DNA from: Neostapfia colusana | Lineage: Eukaryota; Streptophyta; Magnoliopsida; Poales; Poaceae | Direction: 5' to 3' | DNA: 64,000 nt | Assembly (NCBI GenBank): GCA_030760725.1 | Contig: JASWHV010000011.1 | Span: forward strand, 83,801,765-83,865,764 | In this document: positions 1 through 12,680 of the stretch, one piece after another | Layout of the letters: the number at the start of each line of letters is the position of its first letter | Numbering within the stretch: position 1 is the first letter of the stretch | Notes under the pieces: model-generated | Seen by the model: the letters and a program-made list of their open reading frames with translations, nothing else | Told to the model about the DNA's origin: nothing | Database searches by the model: none | Program-made: the position numbers and the translations under genes

Positions 1-76
1 TACCCCAACTTTCATTCAAAATAGGATTTTTGTTTGAGAGTTTATCTAACCTAATTTTAAATTCTTTTTGTTTTAG

Positions 77-856
77 ATGGTTCGCATGATTTGCACCGCT
101 CGCAAGTCCACAGGAGGGAGAGTTCCCGTAGTTGCCCTTGCCAAGAGAGAGGAGAGCCGTCCGGTGACGTACCTTTCTTACGGATTGGCAGTAGGAGGCT
201 TATTGCGCCGTCTTCGGCGTATGCTCGAAGCCGCCGGCAACACGGGCAAGCTAATCATCCACTATAACTCCACCACGACCATCCGTGAGAAGAGGGAAGA
301 ATGGAGCTCAGAGATGAGGATTATACACGAAAATCAGCTGCTTAAGATTCACCACTCTCCAGCTTGTCGAGCGACACAGGTCGATGCGGAGAAAGATGTC
401 ACCTGAGAGGCCATCACCTGCCAGAGTCACATCTATCGTCGCCACTTGGACAAAACTGAGTACATGTATGTCCTCCAACGTGAGAGTGGTACCACGGAGT
501 ACAAGCACCCGCCGGTGCAGCAGGGGACTTCTCATGAGCACATGGACTTGTGCTTGGAGGATGCTTCTATGCTCAGCACTTGACTACAAGAGTGTCAGCA
601 AGAGCTTCAGGATGTTCGGGACACCCTGAAGGAAACAGAGGCATTGCTGCGAGCCTGCTTAAGGGCGAGAGAAAGATGAGATGGGAATGAACTATGTGTC
701 ACCGCGAATGATACATGGACTCCTGACTCCCCAGATCGCCGGGCAATTAGGCGTCGTCACACTTCTCCACCAACAGCCTCCCCACCCAAAGCAGAGTCAG
801 AAGGAAGCCGAAATGATGAGGAAGATCCCGAGGAGCCTGCTCAAGAAAACGAGTAG
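77..856 (+). pseudogene. Pre-gag extra ORF with histone H3-tail-like N-terminus, element A copy (broken)
   Basis: Homologue of the intact 259-codon ORF in element C (52465-53244). The first 22 codons are identical to C and encode a segment resembling the histone H3 tail, with TARKSTGG at residues 7-14 counting Met. Three in-frame TGA codons break it: 404-406 (TGG in C), 581-583 (CGA in C) and 677-679 (GGA in C). The original frame ends at TAG 854-856. The start ATG directly follows a pyrimidine-rich stretch ending in AG (75-76), like a splice acceptor. No enzymatic domain recognised. It lies 304 bp upstream of gag. Confidence 0.8.
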
Positions 857-1160
857 TGTAGAATCCTTCCCTTAGCTAGCAAGATGTCGCATAGTCGAGT
901 CGTTAAGTTAAGTTAATGGTGTGTTAATGCTTGGTGTGTGACGTGAGTTGTGGAAGCCATGAGCAATTGTCCACAGCCTCGTCTTTAGATTGCTTTGCTT
1001 TGGTGTGTGAACCCACATGAAATAATATTGCGTTTATTTTTGTGTGAGAAGTGAACCCTTAGAGAAGTATAACAAAGCCTCAACACTTCAAAGTACAAAC
1101 AAATGAAAGTAGTGAGATGATACTAACTGCTTTCAAATTAACATTGGTTGATTCTGCCAG
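857..1160 (+). other. Spacer between pre-gag ORF and gag, element A
   Basis: AT-rich, no coding signal seen. It aligns along its length to 53245-53548 in element C. It ends in GATTCTGCCAG directly before the gag ATG, which looks like a 3' splice site. I see no other feature. Confidence 0.55.
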
Positions 1161-4100
1161 ATGGCCGGAAGAGGAAAAGGACGTGCTGCCAACCCCGCCA
1201 ACAACAACGATGAGGCATGCAACCCTCATCTTTCTGGAGGCCAGGACCGGGGTGGTCGCCGTGAAGAAGTTGATCCCCTCCACCAAATGCTGGAGAATCA
1301 AAATCAGCTCATCCAGAACTTGACTCAAGTGGTGGCCAACTTGCATCAAGTTCCACCTCCACAAGCTGCACCACGCCAACCAAGGTTGAGTGAGTTTCTA
1401 GGAACTCAACCTCCAAAGTTCGCAAGTGCTGCTGAACCTCTGGAGACAGATGATTGGCTGAGGACCATTGAAAATAAGATGAGGATCATACAGTACCAAG
1501 GGTATGAGAGGGTGCTGTTTGCCTCTCATCAATTGCATGGGCCTGCTGCTGATTGGTGGACCGCCTACATGGCCGCCCATCATGACCCTGAGAACATCAC
1601 TTGGGAAGAGTTCAAGCGTAGTTTCCGCAACCATTACATCCCAAGAGGTGAACTCAAAAACAAGAGGAAGGAGTTTTTGGGGTTGCAGCAAGGTAACATT
1701 ACTGTGAGGGAATACCTCACTAAATTTACTCAACTATCCCGTTATGCCCCACGAGACATAGAGACTGATGAGCAGAAACAAGATTGTTTCGTGGAAGGAC
1801 TTACCGCAGAGATGCAGTGTGCAATGTCCTCAAATGAGTATGAAAGCTTCCAAAAGATGGTGGACAGAGCGTTTGTGGTAGAAAGGAAGCTAAAGGCCTT
1901 GGAAAATGAGAATAAGAGGAAGGCCGGTTGGTCACATCAAGCCTCGGGTAGCAACACCCGCCCCCGTTTGATGCAGCAACCAGCAGGGCAGACGAACCGT
2001 GCTGCGGTACCCTACTCAGCACCAAGAGGGTACAACCCGAACTACAGGCCTCCGGCAGCACCAGCACAGCCGCAACGTCAGTTTGTACAGCAGCCTCGTC
2101 CCGCATATCCACCTCGACCAGCAGTGCAAGGACCCCCAAACCAACCCCAAGACAACAAAGGCCAGGCACCTAAGGTTGGGGTGCAATGTTTTAGCTGTGG
2201 TGAAGTGGGGCACTACGTCCATAAGTGCCCAAAGAAGAAGCCCGCACAGCCACAACAGCAGAATGTGATGCGAGGACGGGTGAACCATGTCACTATGGAG
2301 GAAGCGCAAGAGGCACCCGACGTGGTAGTTGGTAAGTTTCCTGCCAATTTACACCTTGCAACCCTGCTGTTTGATTCTGGTGCTACCCACTCGTTCATTG
2401 CTCAAGGGTTTGTTAAGAAGCATGACCTAGCAACAACACAAATGAACCATATGCTAGCTGTAAACTCTCCCGGGGGAGAAATAAGGACAAGACAAGTGTG
2501 TCCCAAAGTGAACCTAGACATTAATGGGGTAGTATTTACTGCTAACCTCATAGTGATAGATTCACAAGGGATAGATATTATTTTGGGTATGGATTGGTTG
2601 ACGAAACATAAAGGAATCATCCATTGTTCGACCAGAACGGTGGAACTAACTCACCCTAATGGCACCAGAGTAAAGTTCATAACAATACACGAGCCTAGGA
2701 GGGACATTAAATTGAATCAAGTTGAGGTGAAAGTGGAGGAGATCAGGACCATCAGGGAATATCCAGATGTTTTTCCGGAGGAGTTGCTAGGTATGCCTCC
2801 CGACCGTGAAGTGGAATTCGCAATTGAGCTAGTACCTGGAACATCCCCGATTTACAAAAGACCTTATCGGATGGACTCCAAGCAGCTGGAAGAACTCAAG
2901 GATCATTTAAGAGAACTGACGGAGAAGGGGTATATTCGCCCTAGTTCCTCACCTTGGGGAGCTCCGGTGATATTTGTGCCCAAGAAGGACGGAACCCAAA
3001 GGTTATGCGTGGATTACCGTGCCTTGAATGAGGTAACCATCAAGAACAAGTATCCATTACCCCGCATTGAAGACTTGTTTGATCAGTTGAGGGGAGCTTG
3101 CGTGTTCTCGAAAATTGATCTCAGGTCGGGATACCACCAACTCAAGATAAGGCAATCTGATATTCCCAAGACAGCTTTCGTATCTCGGTACGGACTGTAT
3201 GAATACACTGTCATGCCTTTCGGGCTAACTAATGCCCCGGCATACTTCATGTATCTCATGAACAAGGTATTCATAGAATAACTGGACAAATTTGTGTTTG
3301 TTTTCATAGATGGCATTCTCATCTTCTCCAAAGATGAAGAAGAACATGAGAAACATCTAAGGTTGGTGTTGCAAAGGCTGAGAGAACACCAACTATATGC
3401 CAAGTTGAGCAAGTGTGAGTTTTGGCTGAAGAGAGTTCCCTTCTTAGGACATATAATCTCGGAGGGAGGAATCTCCGTGGATCCTGCAAAAATCGAGGAT
3501 ATACAGAAGTGGAAGACCCCTGAAAATGTCGGGGAAGTTCGAAGCTTCTTGGGATTGGCTGGATACCATAGACGGTTTATTGAGGGATTCTCCAAGATCT
3601 CGAGACCCCTCACCAAACTGTTGGAGAAGGGAATCACATTCACATGGACGCCACAATGCGAGACGACTTTTCAGGAGTTAAAGGAAAGATTGACAACAGC
3701 CCCAGTGCTCGTTATGCCAGATATGCAGAAGAACTTTACGGTGTATTGTGATGCCTCTGGAAACGGGTTGGGATGTGTTCTCATGCAAGAAGGGCATGTC
3801 GTGGCATATGCATCCCGGCAGCTTCGGAAGAACGAGAAGAACTATCCTACACATGATCTAGAACTAGCCACAGTGGTACACGCGTTGAAAATTTGGTGGC
3901 ACTATTTGATGGGGAAGAGGACAGATATATATACGGATCATAAGAGTTTGAAGTACATTTTCACACAGCCAGACCTCAACCTCAAACAAAGGAGATGGTT
4001 AGAGCTAATCAATGACTTTGATGTGGGCATCAACTACCATCCTGGGAAAGCAAACGTCGTGGCCGATGCTTTAAGTCGGAAAGTGCAGGTCAATAAGTTG

Positions 4101-5630
4101 AGCTTGAAGGACATGCCTGCAGAATTGAAGGACGAGGTTATAAGGCTCAATCTATGCATGGTGAATAGTGGTGAAGCTATCGCCATGGAAGTGGACTCCA
4201 CACTAGAGCGAGACATACGCGAGGGTCAAAAGAATGATGAGAAGATACAAGAAAATAGACAACTCATCAAGGAAAATAAAGCTCCGGGTTTTAGAGAGGA
4301 TGAACCAGGAACGGTGTGGCACGGGAAAAGAATCTGTGTGCTAGAAGTAAAAGAGATCCGTGAATTGATTCTAAAGGAGGCTCATGATTCTGACTATTCC
4401 ATTCATCCTGGGAGTACGAAAATGTATCAGGACCTTAAGAGCAGGTATTGGTGGTATGGTATGAAGCGAGATGTCGCGGAACATGTTGCCCTATGTGACA
4501 CATGTCAGTTGGTGAAAGCATAACATCAGCGACCCGCGGGATTATTGCAACCACTCAAAGTGCCTGAATGGAAATGGGAATAAATTAACATGGATTTCAT
4601 CGTGGGATTGCCTAGGACCCAATCAGGGTATGATTCGATATGGGTCATCATTGATAGGCTAACTAAGGTAGCTCATTTCATCCCCGTGAAAGAAAGCTAC
4701 AATGGATCCAAATTGGCAGAGTTGTACATGTCAAGGATCGTGTGTTACCATGGAGTGCCAAAGAAGATTGTGTCGGATCGAGGGACACAGTTCACCTCCA
4801 GGTTCTGGCAGAAGTTGCACGAAACCATGGGAACCCATCTGAACTTTAGTTCTGCCTATCATCCCCAAACTGATGGGCAGACGGAAAGAACCAATCAGAT
4901 CCTTGAAGATATGCTAAGGGCATGTGCACTCAAAAACAATAGGAGTTGGGACAAGAACTTACCGTATGCGGAGTTTTCCTATAACAACAGCTATCAAGTT
5001 AGTATGAAGATGTCACCGTTTGAAGCCTTGTGCGGGAGGAAGTGCAGAACTCCCCTATTTTGGAATCAAACGGGGGAAAGTAAAGTGTTTGGTCCAGAAG
5101 TACTACAAGAAGCCGAGGCGAAGGTAAGGGAAAATCGCAACAATTTGAGGATAGAACAGACACGCCAAAAGAGTTATGCTGATGTACGAAGAAGAGAGCT
5201 CGTTTTCAACGTGGGAGACTATGTTTATCTCAAGGTGTCCCCTATCAGAGGACTTCGTCGGTTCAAGGTGAAAGGGAAGTTGTCACCTCGATACATCAGA
5301 CCCTTTCAAGTTTTGGAGAGGAAAGGCGAAGTGGCGTATCAACTAGAGTTACCAGCTCGTCTATTGGATGTGCACGATGTATTCCATGTGTCACAACTCA
5401 AGAAATGCCTGAGGACGCCTGAAGAGGTGTTACCCATGAATGAAGTGGACGTAGCTGAGGATTTGTCTTATGCCGAGCAACCATACAAGATTTTAGAGAC
5501 AATGGAACGCCTCACCAGAAATAAAAGAATCCGGATGTGCAAGGTGCAGTGGAAGCATCACTCAGAAGAGGAAGCCACTTAGGAGCGGGAAGATGAGCTC
5601 AAGGCACAATTTCCGAAATTGTTTTCTTAG
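1161..5630 (+). pseudogene. gag-pol polyprotein of element A (four in-frame stops, dead RT site)
   Basis: One frame of about 1,489 codons. Gag opens with MAGRGKG. The zinc knuckle CFSCGEVGHYVHKC starts near residue 343. Protease motif LFDSGATH follows (Asp 405). RT, RNase H (YCDASG, TDHKSLKYIF) and integrase (HHCC ending CDTC, then the DDE core with SDRGTQF and HPQTDGQTERTNQ) come next, then a GPY/F-like segment and a chromodomain-like end. Nonsense codons: TAA 3279-3281, TAA 4521-4523, TAA 4581-4583 and TAG 5580-5582. The RT catalytic motif FIDD is FIDG here (GGC at 3312-3314), so the enzyme would be inactive even with readthrough. The 5580 stop falls on the chromodomain Trp and is shared with element C. 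The final stop is 5628-5630. Confidence 0.93.
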
Positions 5631-6079
5631 AACCACCAATCTCGAGGACGAGATTTCTTTTAATGGGGGTAGAGTTGTAACACCCCAAAATTTTGTTAAG
5701 ACCCTAAATCATGTTAAGAGGTGAATTTAAAAATTTTTGGACGTGTTGCATGTTTTGCAAAAATTCAAATTCAAACTGGAATTCAAATTAAACTCAAATC
5801 AGAAAAGAAATAGAAAAAGAAAAAGAGAAAACAGAAAAAAACCGGCCAGTGGGCCGAAACCTACCAGCCGGCCCACCCAGCAACCGCGCCAGCCCGCAGC
5901 CGCGCGCGCTGTTTCCTTCCGCTGACAGGTGGGATCCACCAGCTCGTCTTCTACCTCGCGCCGCGCCGGACTCCCTCTCACCCGAATCAAAACCGATCGG
6001 GATTTCTGCGTATCCCCGCTGAATTCTGTTCTTAGGCGACGCAGACTTGATCTGAACCACCCCGCCGCCTTTCCCAGTC

Positions 6080-6087
6080 TATAAAAA
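6080..6087 (+). promoter_or_regulatory. TATA box in LTR of element A
   Basis: TATAAAAA in a GC-rich context, matched at the equivalent positions in both C LTRs. It is likely the core promoter for the element transcript, with a start expected about 30 bp downstream (inference). Confidence 0.7.
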
Positions 6088-7626
6088 CCCCGGCCTCGTT
6101 CTGTTTTTCCCACGCGATCCGCCGATTTTCCTCCGGTGAGAACCGAGACTTCTCCGGCGAATTCTGGCCGATCTAAGCTCGGAAATTCCGATCTAACTCG
6201 CTGGTCTTGATCCACCGCCCCCGGGGAACCTTGCAGGTGCAGAAAACTCGGTGACTTGCGGTGTAAACACAGCGCCGACAAGCCTCGCCGTGGTTTCACC
6301 TCGGACCTCATCGCCAATCACTTTCCAGGACCTCCGAGCTCAAGAAAACCCCCGAGGTGAGATCCCCGACCTCCCCTCTACCGATCTATGCCATAAAATC
6401 ACAGTTCTAGGAAGAATTCCCGAAGATCCGAAAGTCTCCGGCGAGATCGCCGCTTCCCGCCGCCGTGCGCCGCCGGCAGCGCCGCCCGCGCTCGATCAGA
6501 GCGACGTGGACGCTTGTGCGCCGTTTATTTTAAATCGCACGGTAGGGTTTAAACCCCCGCGTACCGGTTCGATGTTATAATCTCAGCCGTCGGTTTAAAA
6601 TCGGACGGTCCACGTCAGCCCCACGTTATAAAGACTGGAAATCTTACGTGCTACCCCCTGGGGTTCTCGGGAAATAAGAGCTAGCCCCGGAAACTTCTGA
6701 TCTAGCCCCGGGAAATAAGACTGGAAACTTCATTTAAAAATCAGTTTTAGCCCCTGGACTTAATAAAAATTAGGAAAAACCCCTCTGATAAGTGTAGCTA
6801 TACCCCTGGAAATTCTGAAAATTTTATTATAGACCCTGTAGTGGGGTGAGTTTACCTTTTAGCCGTGTTTAGTATTTAATTTAGGAAATTGAATATGTGG
6901 CTAGTGTTTAAAAATTAAAAAGTGAGACAAACATATTGTCAAAATTAAATTAAAGACTTTCTCAGTATTTAGGAAACTTTGTAGTGAGATAAAAACATAT
7001 TTTGGGCTGAATTGAATCTGTTTAATTATTTATTCACATTTAGGGACACATTTTTAAGTAAAGAATAGTTCTAGAAAATAGGGAAAATAATTGTGAAATA
7101 TTTTACATCAGAGGCAAAGGTCAAAATATGTTATTAAATTATTTAGGACCAGAACCTATTCTGTTTAGATGATGTGTCTTACTATTTTCATAATAAAGTA
7201 CACATTTATGCATAAGAAAATAAATCTGAAAATATAGCAACTAGTAAATGATAAATGGAGTTTCTAAAATCCAAAGAGTTCAGTTTAGGGTTGGTAGAAA
7301 TTATGAAGACACGTATGGAGAAGGAAAATACCTTTCATGCTTATTTGGTAGTAAAAAGGTGTAGTAGTTGAATATAAGGAATTTATTTAAATTGGAAACT
7401 CATATATATAGTATGTAAGTATAAATGTGAACACAAAAGTAGGAATCATATACACATGATTAAAAGTGCATGCAAGCCACAAATCAACACACATAGAGTA
7501 ACCACAATACACATAATGGTGAATGACTTTCATAAATATGAATGTGTGGTTTGTATGAAGTGGAAGTGTGAACTATGTCTTATGGGTTGTTATTTTTCTT
7601 TTGCTATGTGTGATGGTATGATGTAG

Positions 7627-7695
7627 AACCTGCTCAAGAGCAAGTTATTCCTTTCCAAGATCAGGACTACCCATTTCAAGAGCAGCAGGAAGGAG
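7627..7695 (+). other. Exon-like block in LTR of element A (69 nt)
   Basis: Preceded by ATGATGTAG and followed by GCAAGTGTCC, a good GC-type donor. It reads open in phase 2+3n+1. The paired acceptor would be TGCTGCTCAG at 8776-8785, with exon sequence resuming at 8786. The same arrangement is seen in B and E. Confidence 0.5.
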
Positions 7696-8428
7696 GCAAG
7701 TGTCCTTGACCACTTTGATCCTATGCTAGGATGTGTAGCTAGAATTATTTGCATTGTCAATTTAAATATGAAACCCATGATAGGAAGTTTTCCTAGAATT
7801 GCATTACTTTGTTCCCTTGTAGCTTGGGTTGGGATTTATTTTATCATGTCATTATGCATATGCTTAGCCATGCTTAGAATGGGATATTTGGGATATGAGA
7901 TCATCAGTTTATTTTACCATACTCATGAATGAGATATTGTGAGTTATGTAGAGGTAGGGATCAAGGCAAGTTGGATGTTTTGGTTGTGTGCTGGGTGCAC
8001 GAGACTAGGGTTTGTGTTTAGTACTTTCCTGGATCCTAAGGACCGGTTCATGGAGCATGTAACCTGGCTTTACAGTGCCAACCACATGCTGAGATGGGGC
8101 AACTTGGCCAATTAATTAGGTGTATCCCCGGCGTAATATGGGTGTGTTGGATGGTGCGGGGAATAGGTGTCAGCTGGACTACCATATGAACCGCAAGGCT
8201 CAAGAGGGGGCCACTGCAGCGGGGTTGGAGCCTCTTGTATGCTGTTAGGGGTGAAACCTCAGTGGGCCCACGCTCGTCGGGAATCCCTTTGTAAAGGCTT
8301 CATAGTGATCTCCTGGCTACACACCTGGGAAGTGTGAATGTGGTTCGTAGCCACTGGCATAATGGAGGTTCTTTTAGTCCACCCGGCAACGGGGGATGAA
8401 ATCACTACATGTGGGTACAGTGGTACAA

Positions 8429-8457
8429 ACTCTGCAGAGTCAAAACTGTCATGACAG
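8429..8457 (+). promoter_or_regulatory. Twin 12-bp palindromes in LTR of element A
   Basis: ACTCTGCAGAGT (8429-8440) and CTGTCATGACAG (8446-8457), both perfect palindromes, 5 bp apart. As RNA each can form a 4-bp stem with a self-complementary loop (UGCA, CAUG). Conserved in C and, with a compensated change, in B. Confidence 0.6.
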
Positions 8458-9090
8458 TCGTGCTCACGGTCAAGAGCGGCTTGGACTTATTCATGATTAG
8501 AGTATGATGGCCTTGGAGGGTGTGAGTGTTAACCGGGGAGCTTAACATTAGAAATGATGTTATAGTTATTTGATTATGATGATGGGATGGGAGATTGGGA
8601 CCATTTCACCTGTGTAGTAATGTAGTTGCTTAATAAGCTAAGGTGATAGGTATTAATTGCGTAGTGCTCTAACGATGAGTTCAACCTCTCCTTGTTCTAG
8701 CCATGCATGATATAATTTTCCCACACTTGCTGAGTACCATTGGTACTCAACCTTGCATATTTTGTTTGTTTATATTGCTGCTCAGGTCAAGATAATGAGG
8801 TGGTATATAATGACCAAGACTTTGGACCCGAAGAAGGTTTCTAGGTTCATGGAGACCCCGGGCAACGCCTGCAATGGAGCCCACAAGAATAATATTCCGC
8901 TGCTAGTTTATTTACTTGTGATGAACTTACTATTGTCCATCGAGACATTTGCTATGTAAGACTTATTTATATTCGACACCTGACTTGTAATAAATGATGC
9001 TTCACTATTTGTCATCACATGTATGAGAAAATGATCCTGGCATACATGTGATATTCACTTGGTTGTTCTTTGGAAAAACCGGGTGTGACA

Positions 9091-9866
9091 TGAGTTTTCT
9101 CGACTTTCCCTACTTTCTTGATTTTGACCCACATAGCCATCCGCGCATGCAAAACCATCAAATTGCACCATCAGAACGTGTATTCCATCAAGGTTCCATC
9201 CGGCAGCCCGACCCGAGTTCGTGAGTTTTACAAGCTTTCCTGACTTTCTCGATTTTGATGCAGATGGCCATCCTCGCATGCAAAACCATCAAGTTTCCCC
9301 GTCCGAACGTGTATTCCGTCAAGGTTCCGTCCGGCAGCCCGACCCGAGTTCGTGAGTTTTACAGGCTTTCCTGACTTTTTCGATTTTGATGCAGATGGCC
9401 ATCCCGTGAATGCAAAAACCATCAAGTTGCATCGTGCGGATGTGTATTCCGTCAAGGTTCCCTCCGGCCGCCCGGGACTCGAGTTTGTGAGTTTTACAGA
9501 CTTTATCGAATTTCCCATTTTTGACCCGGATGGCCATCTATGCGTGCAAAACCATCAAATTGCACAGTCCGAACGTAAATTCCGTCAAGGTCCTATCTGG
9601 CCGCCCGGGATCCAAGTTTGTGAGTTTTACAGAGTTTCTCGACTTTCTCGGTTTTGACCCAGATGGACATCCGTGCATGCAAAACCATCAAGTTGCACCG
9701 TCCGGACGTCTATTCCGTCAAGGTTCCTTCCGGCCGCCCTGGACCCGAGTTCGTGAGTTTTACCGACTTTCCCGACTTTCTCGATTTTGACCTTGATGGC
9801 CATCCGCGCATGAAAACCATCAAGTTGCACCATCTGTACATGTATTCCGTGAAGGTTCCGTCCGGC
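9091..9866 (+). repeat. 133-bp satellite array, left segment
   Basis: About six monomers in the same orientation as the arrays at 43551-48830 and 61500-63914. A typical monomer starts ATGGCCATCCGCGCATGC and includes AAAACCATCAAGTTGCACCG and GTGAGTTTTACAGACTTTCC. Several are diverged or have small deletions. The segment is cut by element A on the left and element B on the right; CCGGC at 9862-9866 is B's target duplication. Confidence 0.93.
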
Positions 9867-10677
9867 TGTGACGCCCTCAATTCTGTGGAAAACCACAGAA
9901 CCAAGAACTAATGCATATGTGTGCCCAGGATGTTCATCACACATATACATATATTTCACAAACTGAATTCAGAATATATATATAACCATGAATAACAGAG
10001 TTTATTACAACGTCTCATGAGTCTTGGGCTCATGCTTACAGAGGAAGTCTTATTTCTATGCAGCGGAAGTCTTATTTTAATGCGGAAGCAAAAACTAATG
10101 CGAAAGCAAAACTAAGCAGAAGTGGCTCCATCTCTACTCCTTCCACAGGCAAGGTTGAGAACAGATCTCATGCCATAATGCTCCACTTGGTCTTCATAGT
10201 AGCCTTCCCTTACTGTTGATGACGAAATAATAATGCAAGTTTGATTACAATGATGTACTCAGCAAGTGTGGGAAAACACATGATATGCAGCTCATAAACA
10301 AGGTAGGTATAAAAGGCTTATTTGCAGAAAAGCAGATTTGTAAAACCATGATAAAACAGCAACTTAACTTTAGATGTAATCCCATCATGTATTAAATTAC
10401 CAACATACTTCCATCACTTCCCGTGTTCCATCCGAATATTAACCAATCCTTTATTCATACTCACGAATACCTCCTCGTATTCGCTACCATTTCTCCTCGT
10501 AAATCAACCGCATCTCACACCAAGACCAATCTCATGTCATGTCCCAACAGTCATGCAACCAATCTCGTCACCCAGACTCAACAGTCCCAACAACTAAACC
10601 ATAACCAAATCCATAACCCCATAACCATCCCAACTAATCATGACAGTTTAGCCAGGTGCTCGTGACCGTAAGCTCGG

Positions 10678-10708
10678 CTATCATGATAGTTTTTAGACTC
10701 TGCAGAGT
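10678..10708 (-). promoter_or_regulatory. Twin palindromes in 3' LTR of element B
   Basis: On the minus strand ACTCTGCAGAGT (10708-10697) is followed after 7 nt by CTATCATGATAG (10689-10678). The second differs from the A/C version CTGTCATGACAG by two paired changes that keep it a perfect palindrome. Confidence 0.6.
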
Positions 10709-11425
10709 TTGCACCTCTTTACCCACAAGTTTGTGATTTCGTCACCCGTCGGCGACTGCAGAACCTCCATTATACCAGTACACAACCGTCGGTGTATGGT
10801 CAAGAGATCACAAAATAGCCTTTACAAAGGAGTTACTAGATGTATGGACTCACTAAGGTTTCACCAGCAGGCTAAAATCTCCAATTCTTCCACCCACAGG
10901 CCCCCTCTTGTGCCATGCAGTTCCTAGGGCAGTCCTCACTCGACTCCCATTCCCCACGCCTTCCACAGTCCATAACACTCTAGCAACTTACGTAATTACT
11001 CAGATAAGCCGCACCCATACTTGGCCTTGTGGTGGCACTGTTATCCTTGCATGTGCATGCATGAACCGGTCCTTAGATCTACGGCAAGCAAAATCACCAT
11101 CTCATGCTACCTCATTCACAAACCCAGGCTTGCCTAGATCTCCCTCCGATCCATGTCCATTATCCGCATCAGTTTCTCATTATCAATACGAGTGCAGTTA
11201 GCTAGACACATCTAACTCGCTTCCCAATCCCATAGACTCAGTGAAGCATAAAGCAAAAACCATACCCGACTCATAAACTTCCCAGGCAACAAGGGTGGTT
11301 TAACCAAAACTAGTAAACTCCTATAAAAGGGTTTCCCATCATGTTTGACTCAGCACACACACCTTTTCGCAAAATAAAATAGTTTTACCCAAAACATAGG
11401 ATCAACATGGTCAAGGAGCACTTGC

Positions 11426-11506
11426 CTTGTTCTTGCGGTTCCGGTTGTTCTTGATTCTCAAAACCTGGTTGCTGCAGTTCATCGTAGACAGCTCCCTGAG
11501 CTTGTC
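11426..11506 (-). other. Exon-like block in LTR of element B (81 nt)
   Basis: On the minus strand it is preceded by CTAGCAG and followed by GCAAGTGCTCC. It reads open in phase 2+3n+1, rich in Gln, Glu and Pro. The likely acceptor is at 10213, giving an intron of 1,213 bp. Same architecture as in A, C and E. Confidence 0.5.
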
Positions 11507-11976
11507 CTGCTAGGTAGGATCACGTGCATACAGGATTCACAGCAATCAATATTTATGCACAAACCTTAAACTAGATGTGATGATGCGTATGCACGCTATC
11601 TCATGATTAGTTTATTAGATTGATCTGTACGTGTTCTTGCATGGCCTTGTAGGGACAGGGGTGTTCGGATCAAAGGTGGACGTGGCGATGATCTTGTCTT
11701 TAGATAAAACTGATCATCAAGTGATCTGCCCATGAGAAGGCTTCTGTTCGAAAGGAATTGAAGAACAGATGCAAAGAAATGAACACAATGATATTGAAGT
11801 CCTACCTCACGTTCTTCTTGACTTCGAGGTCCTCCTCAGACCGCTCGGTTCTTCTCCGATGATCTCCCTTGTTGCGCTTCAGCGATGGTTTGCTCGGCGA
11901 GTTAGGGCTAGGGCTCTAAGTCGTCGGCTCAGGAGTCGAAAGAGAAGTTTGTGGTTTCGGCTAGAGGTTTTGGGTT

Positions 11977-11985
11977 CTATTTATA
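11977..11985 (-). promoter_or_regulatory. TATA box in 3' LTR of element B
   Basis: TATAAATAG on the minus strand, downstream of the ACGTG repeat tract. The copy at 42714-42722 in the 5' LTR would be the one driving the element. Confidence 0.65.
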
Positions 11986-12174
11986 ATCGGGAAGAGAAGA
12001 GTCCTAATCTGATTGTATCTCGAATAAGAGTCTTATTCAGATCTTTGTTGGATCCTAACATCTTATCTTTAGTAACATCGTGGAACTTAGATCGGTTTCT
12101 GTTGCGTACCGGTATTTTTTATGCGTAAAACCTGCTCCAGAACTCGTTACCTCCGTGATGATGAGCTCCGGAAG

Positions 12175-12680
12175 CTCCACATGTCCTCCGGGGCCTGGTA
12201 TCTCCTCGTCTGCAGAGACGAGCTCCGGTTGTGCCGCGTGTCACGAGCGAGACCTCCCCCTTCTTTGGAGGTGAGCTCCGCGCACGCCACGTGTTGGCGC
12301 CGGTCTTCCCTCTCTTCCTTCCTCAGGGACATGCCCCGAGGTCGACACGTGTCCGGCAACGACAGACCTCCCGGAGATAAGCTCCGGTGGTGACACGTGT
12401 TCGATAGATCCAGACTTCTCTGAGATGGGCTCCGAGATCGACACATACCCCGCGCGACTGGTCCTCTGATTTCCGTGAGGACTAGCTCCGAGGATGACAC
12501 GTGTCTTGCGGAAATGACTTTGCTTCCTCTGCAGAGGCTAGCTCCTTGGGCAACACGTGTCCCACAGGATCGGACCTCTCCCCTTTGTGGCGACGAGCCC
12601 CGAACCTGCCATGTAGCTCTTTTAGCGACGGACCTCTCTTCACTTTGCAGGGACGAGCTCCGATCACGCCACGTGGCCAA
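12175..12680 (-). promoter_or_regulatory. ACGTG / G-box-like repeat tract upstream of TATA, element B 3' LTR
   Basis: Degenerate tandem units, often spaced about 48-56 bp, carry CACGTG cores, e.g. GACACGTGTC at 12344 and 12496, GACACGTGTT at 12392 and GCCACGTGG near 12668. GAGCTCCG-type sequence recurs between them. On the minus strand they lie about 190-700 bp upstream of the TATA box, so a U3 enhancer-like role is plausible. These are bZIP/bHLH-type cores by established knowledge; function here is inference. Confidence 0.6.

Larger units (their letters stand above)
1..9090 (+). mobile_element. Element A: partial Tekay-type Ty3/gypsy chromovirus
   Basis: Internal region and 3' LTR of a chromovirus of the same family as element C (48831-61499). 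The window starts inside the leader: bases 1-76 align to C 52388-52464, so the missing 5' LTR should end about 140 bp before base 1. Order is pre-gag ORF, gag-pol with a chromodomain-like end, purine tract, 3' LTR. The tract at 5662-5675 reads AATGGGGGTAGAGT, one base different from AAGGGGGG in C. The right flank is satellite, so the expected TSD is TGAGT (9091-9095); the left copy is outside the window. All lesions found in A are nonsense or missense changes; its gag-pol frame has no frameshift. Confidence 0.93.
5676..9090 (+). repeat. 3' LTR of element A (3,415 bp)
   Basis: Starts TGTAACACCCC and ends GGGTGTGACA. It has the same length as the 5' LTR of element C and aligns throughout. TATA box at 6080-6087, about 400 bp in, leaving roughly 3 kb downstream. 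That part holds a donor-like CCCGAG|GTGAG (6356/6357), an exon-like block 7627-7695 followed by GCAAGT, a twin palindrome (8429-8457), and an acceptor-like CTGCTCAG|GT (8785/8786). Confidence 0.95.
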
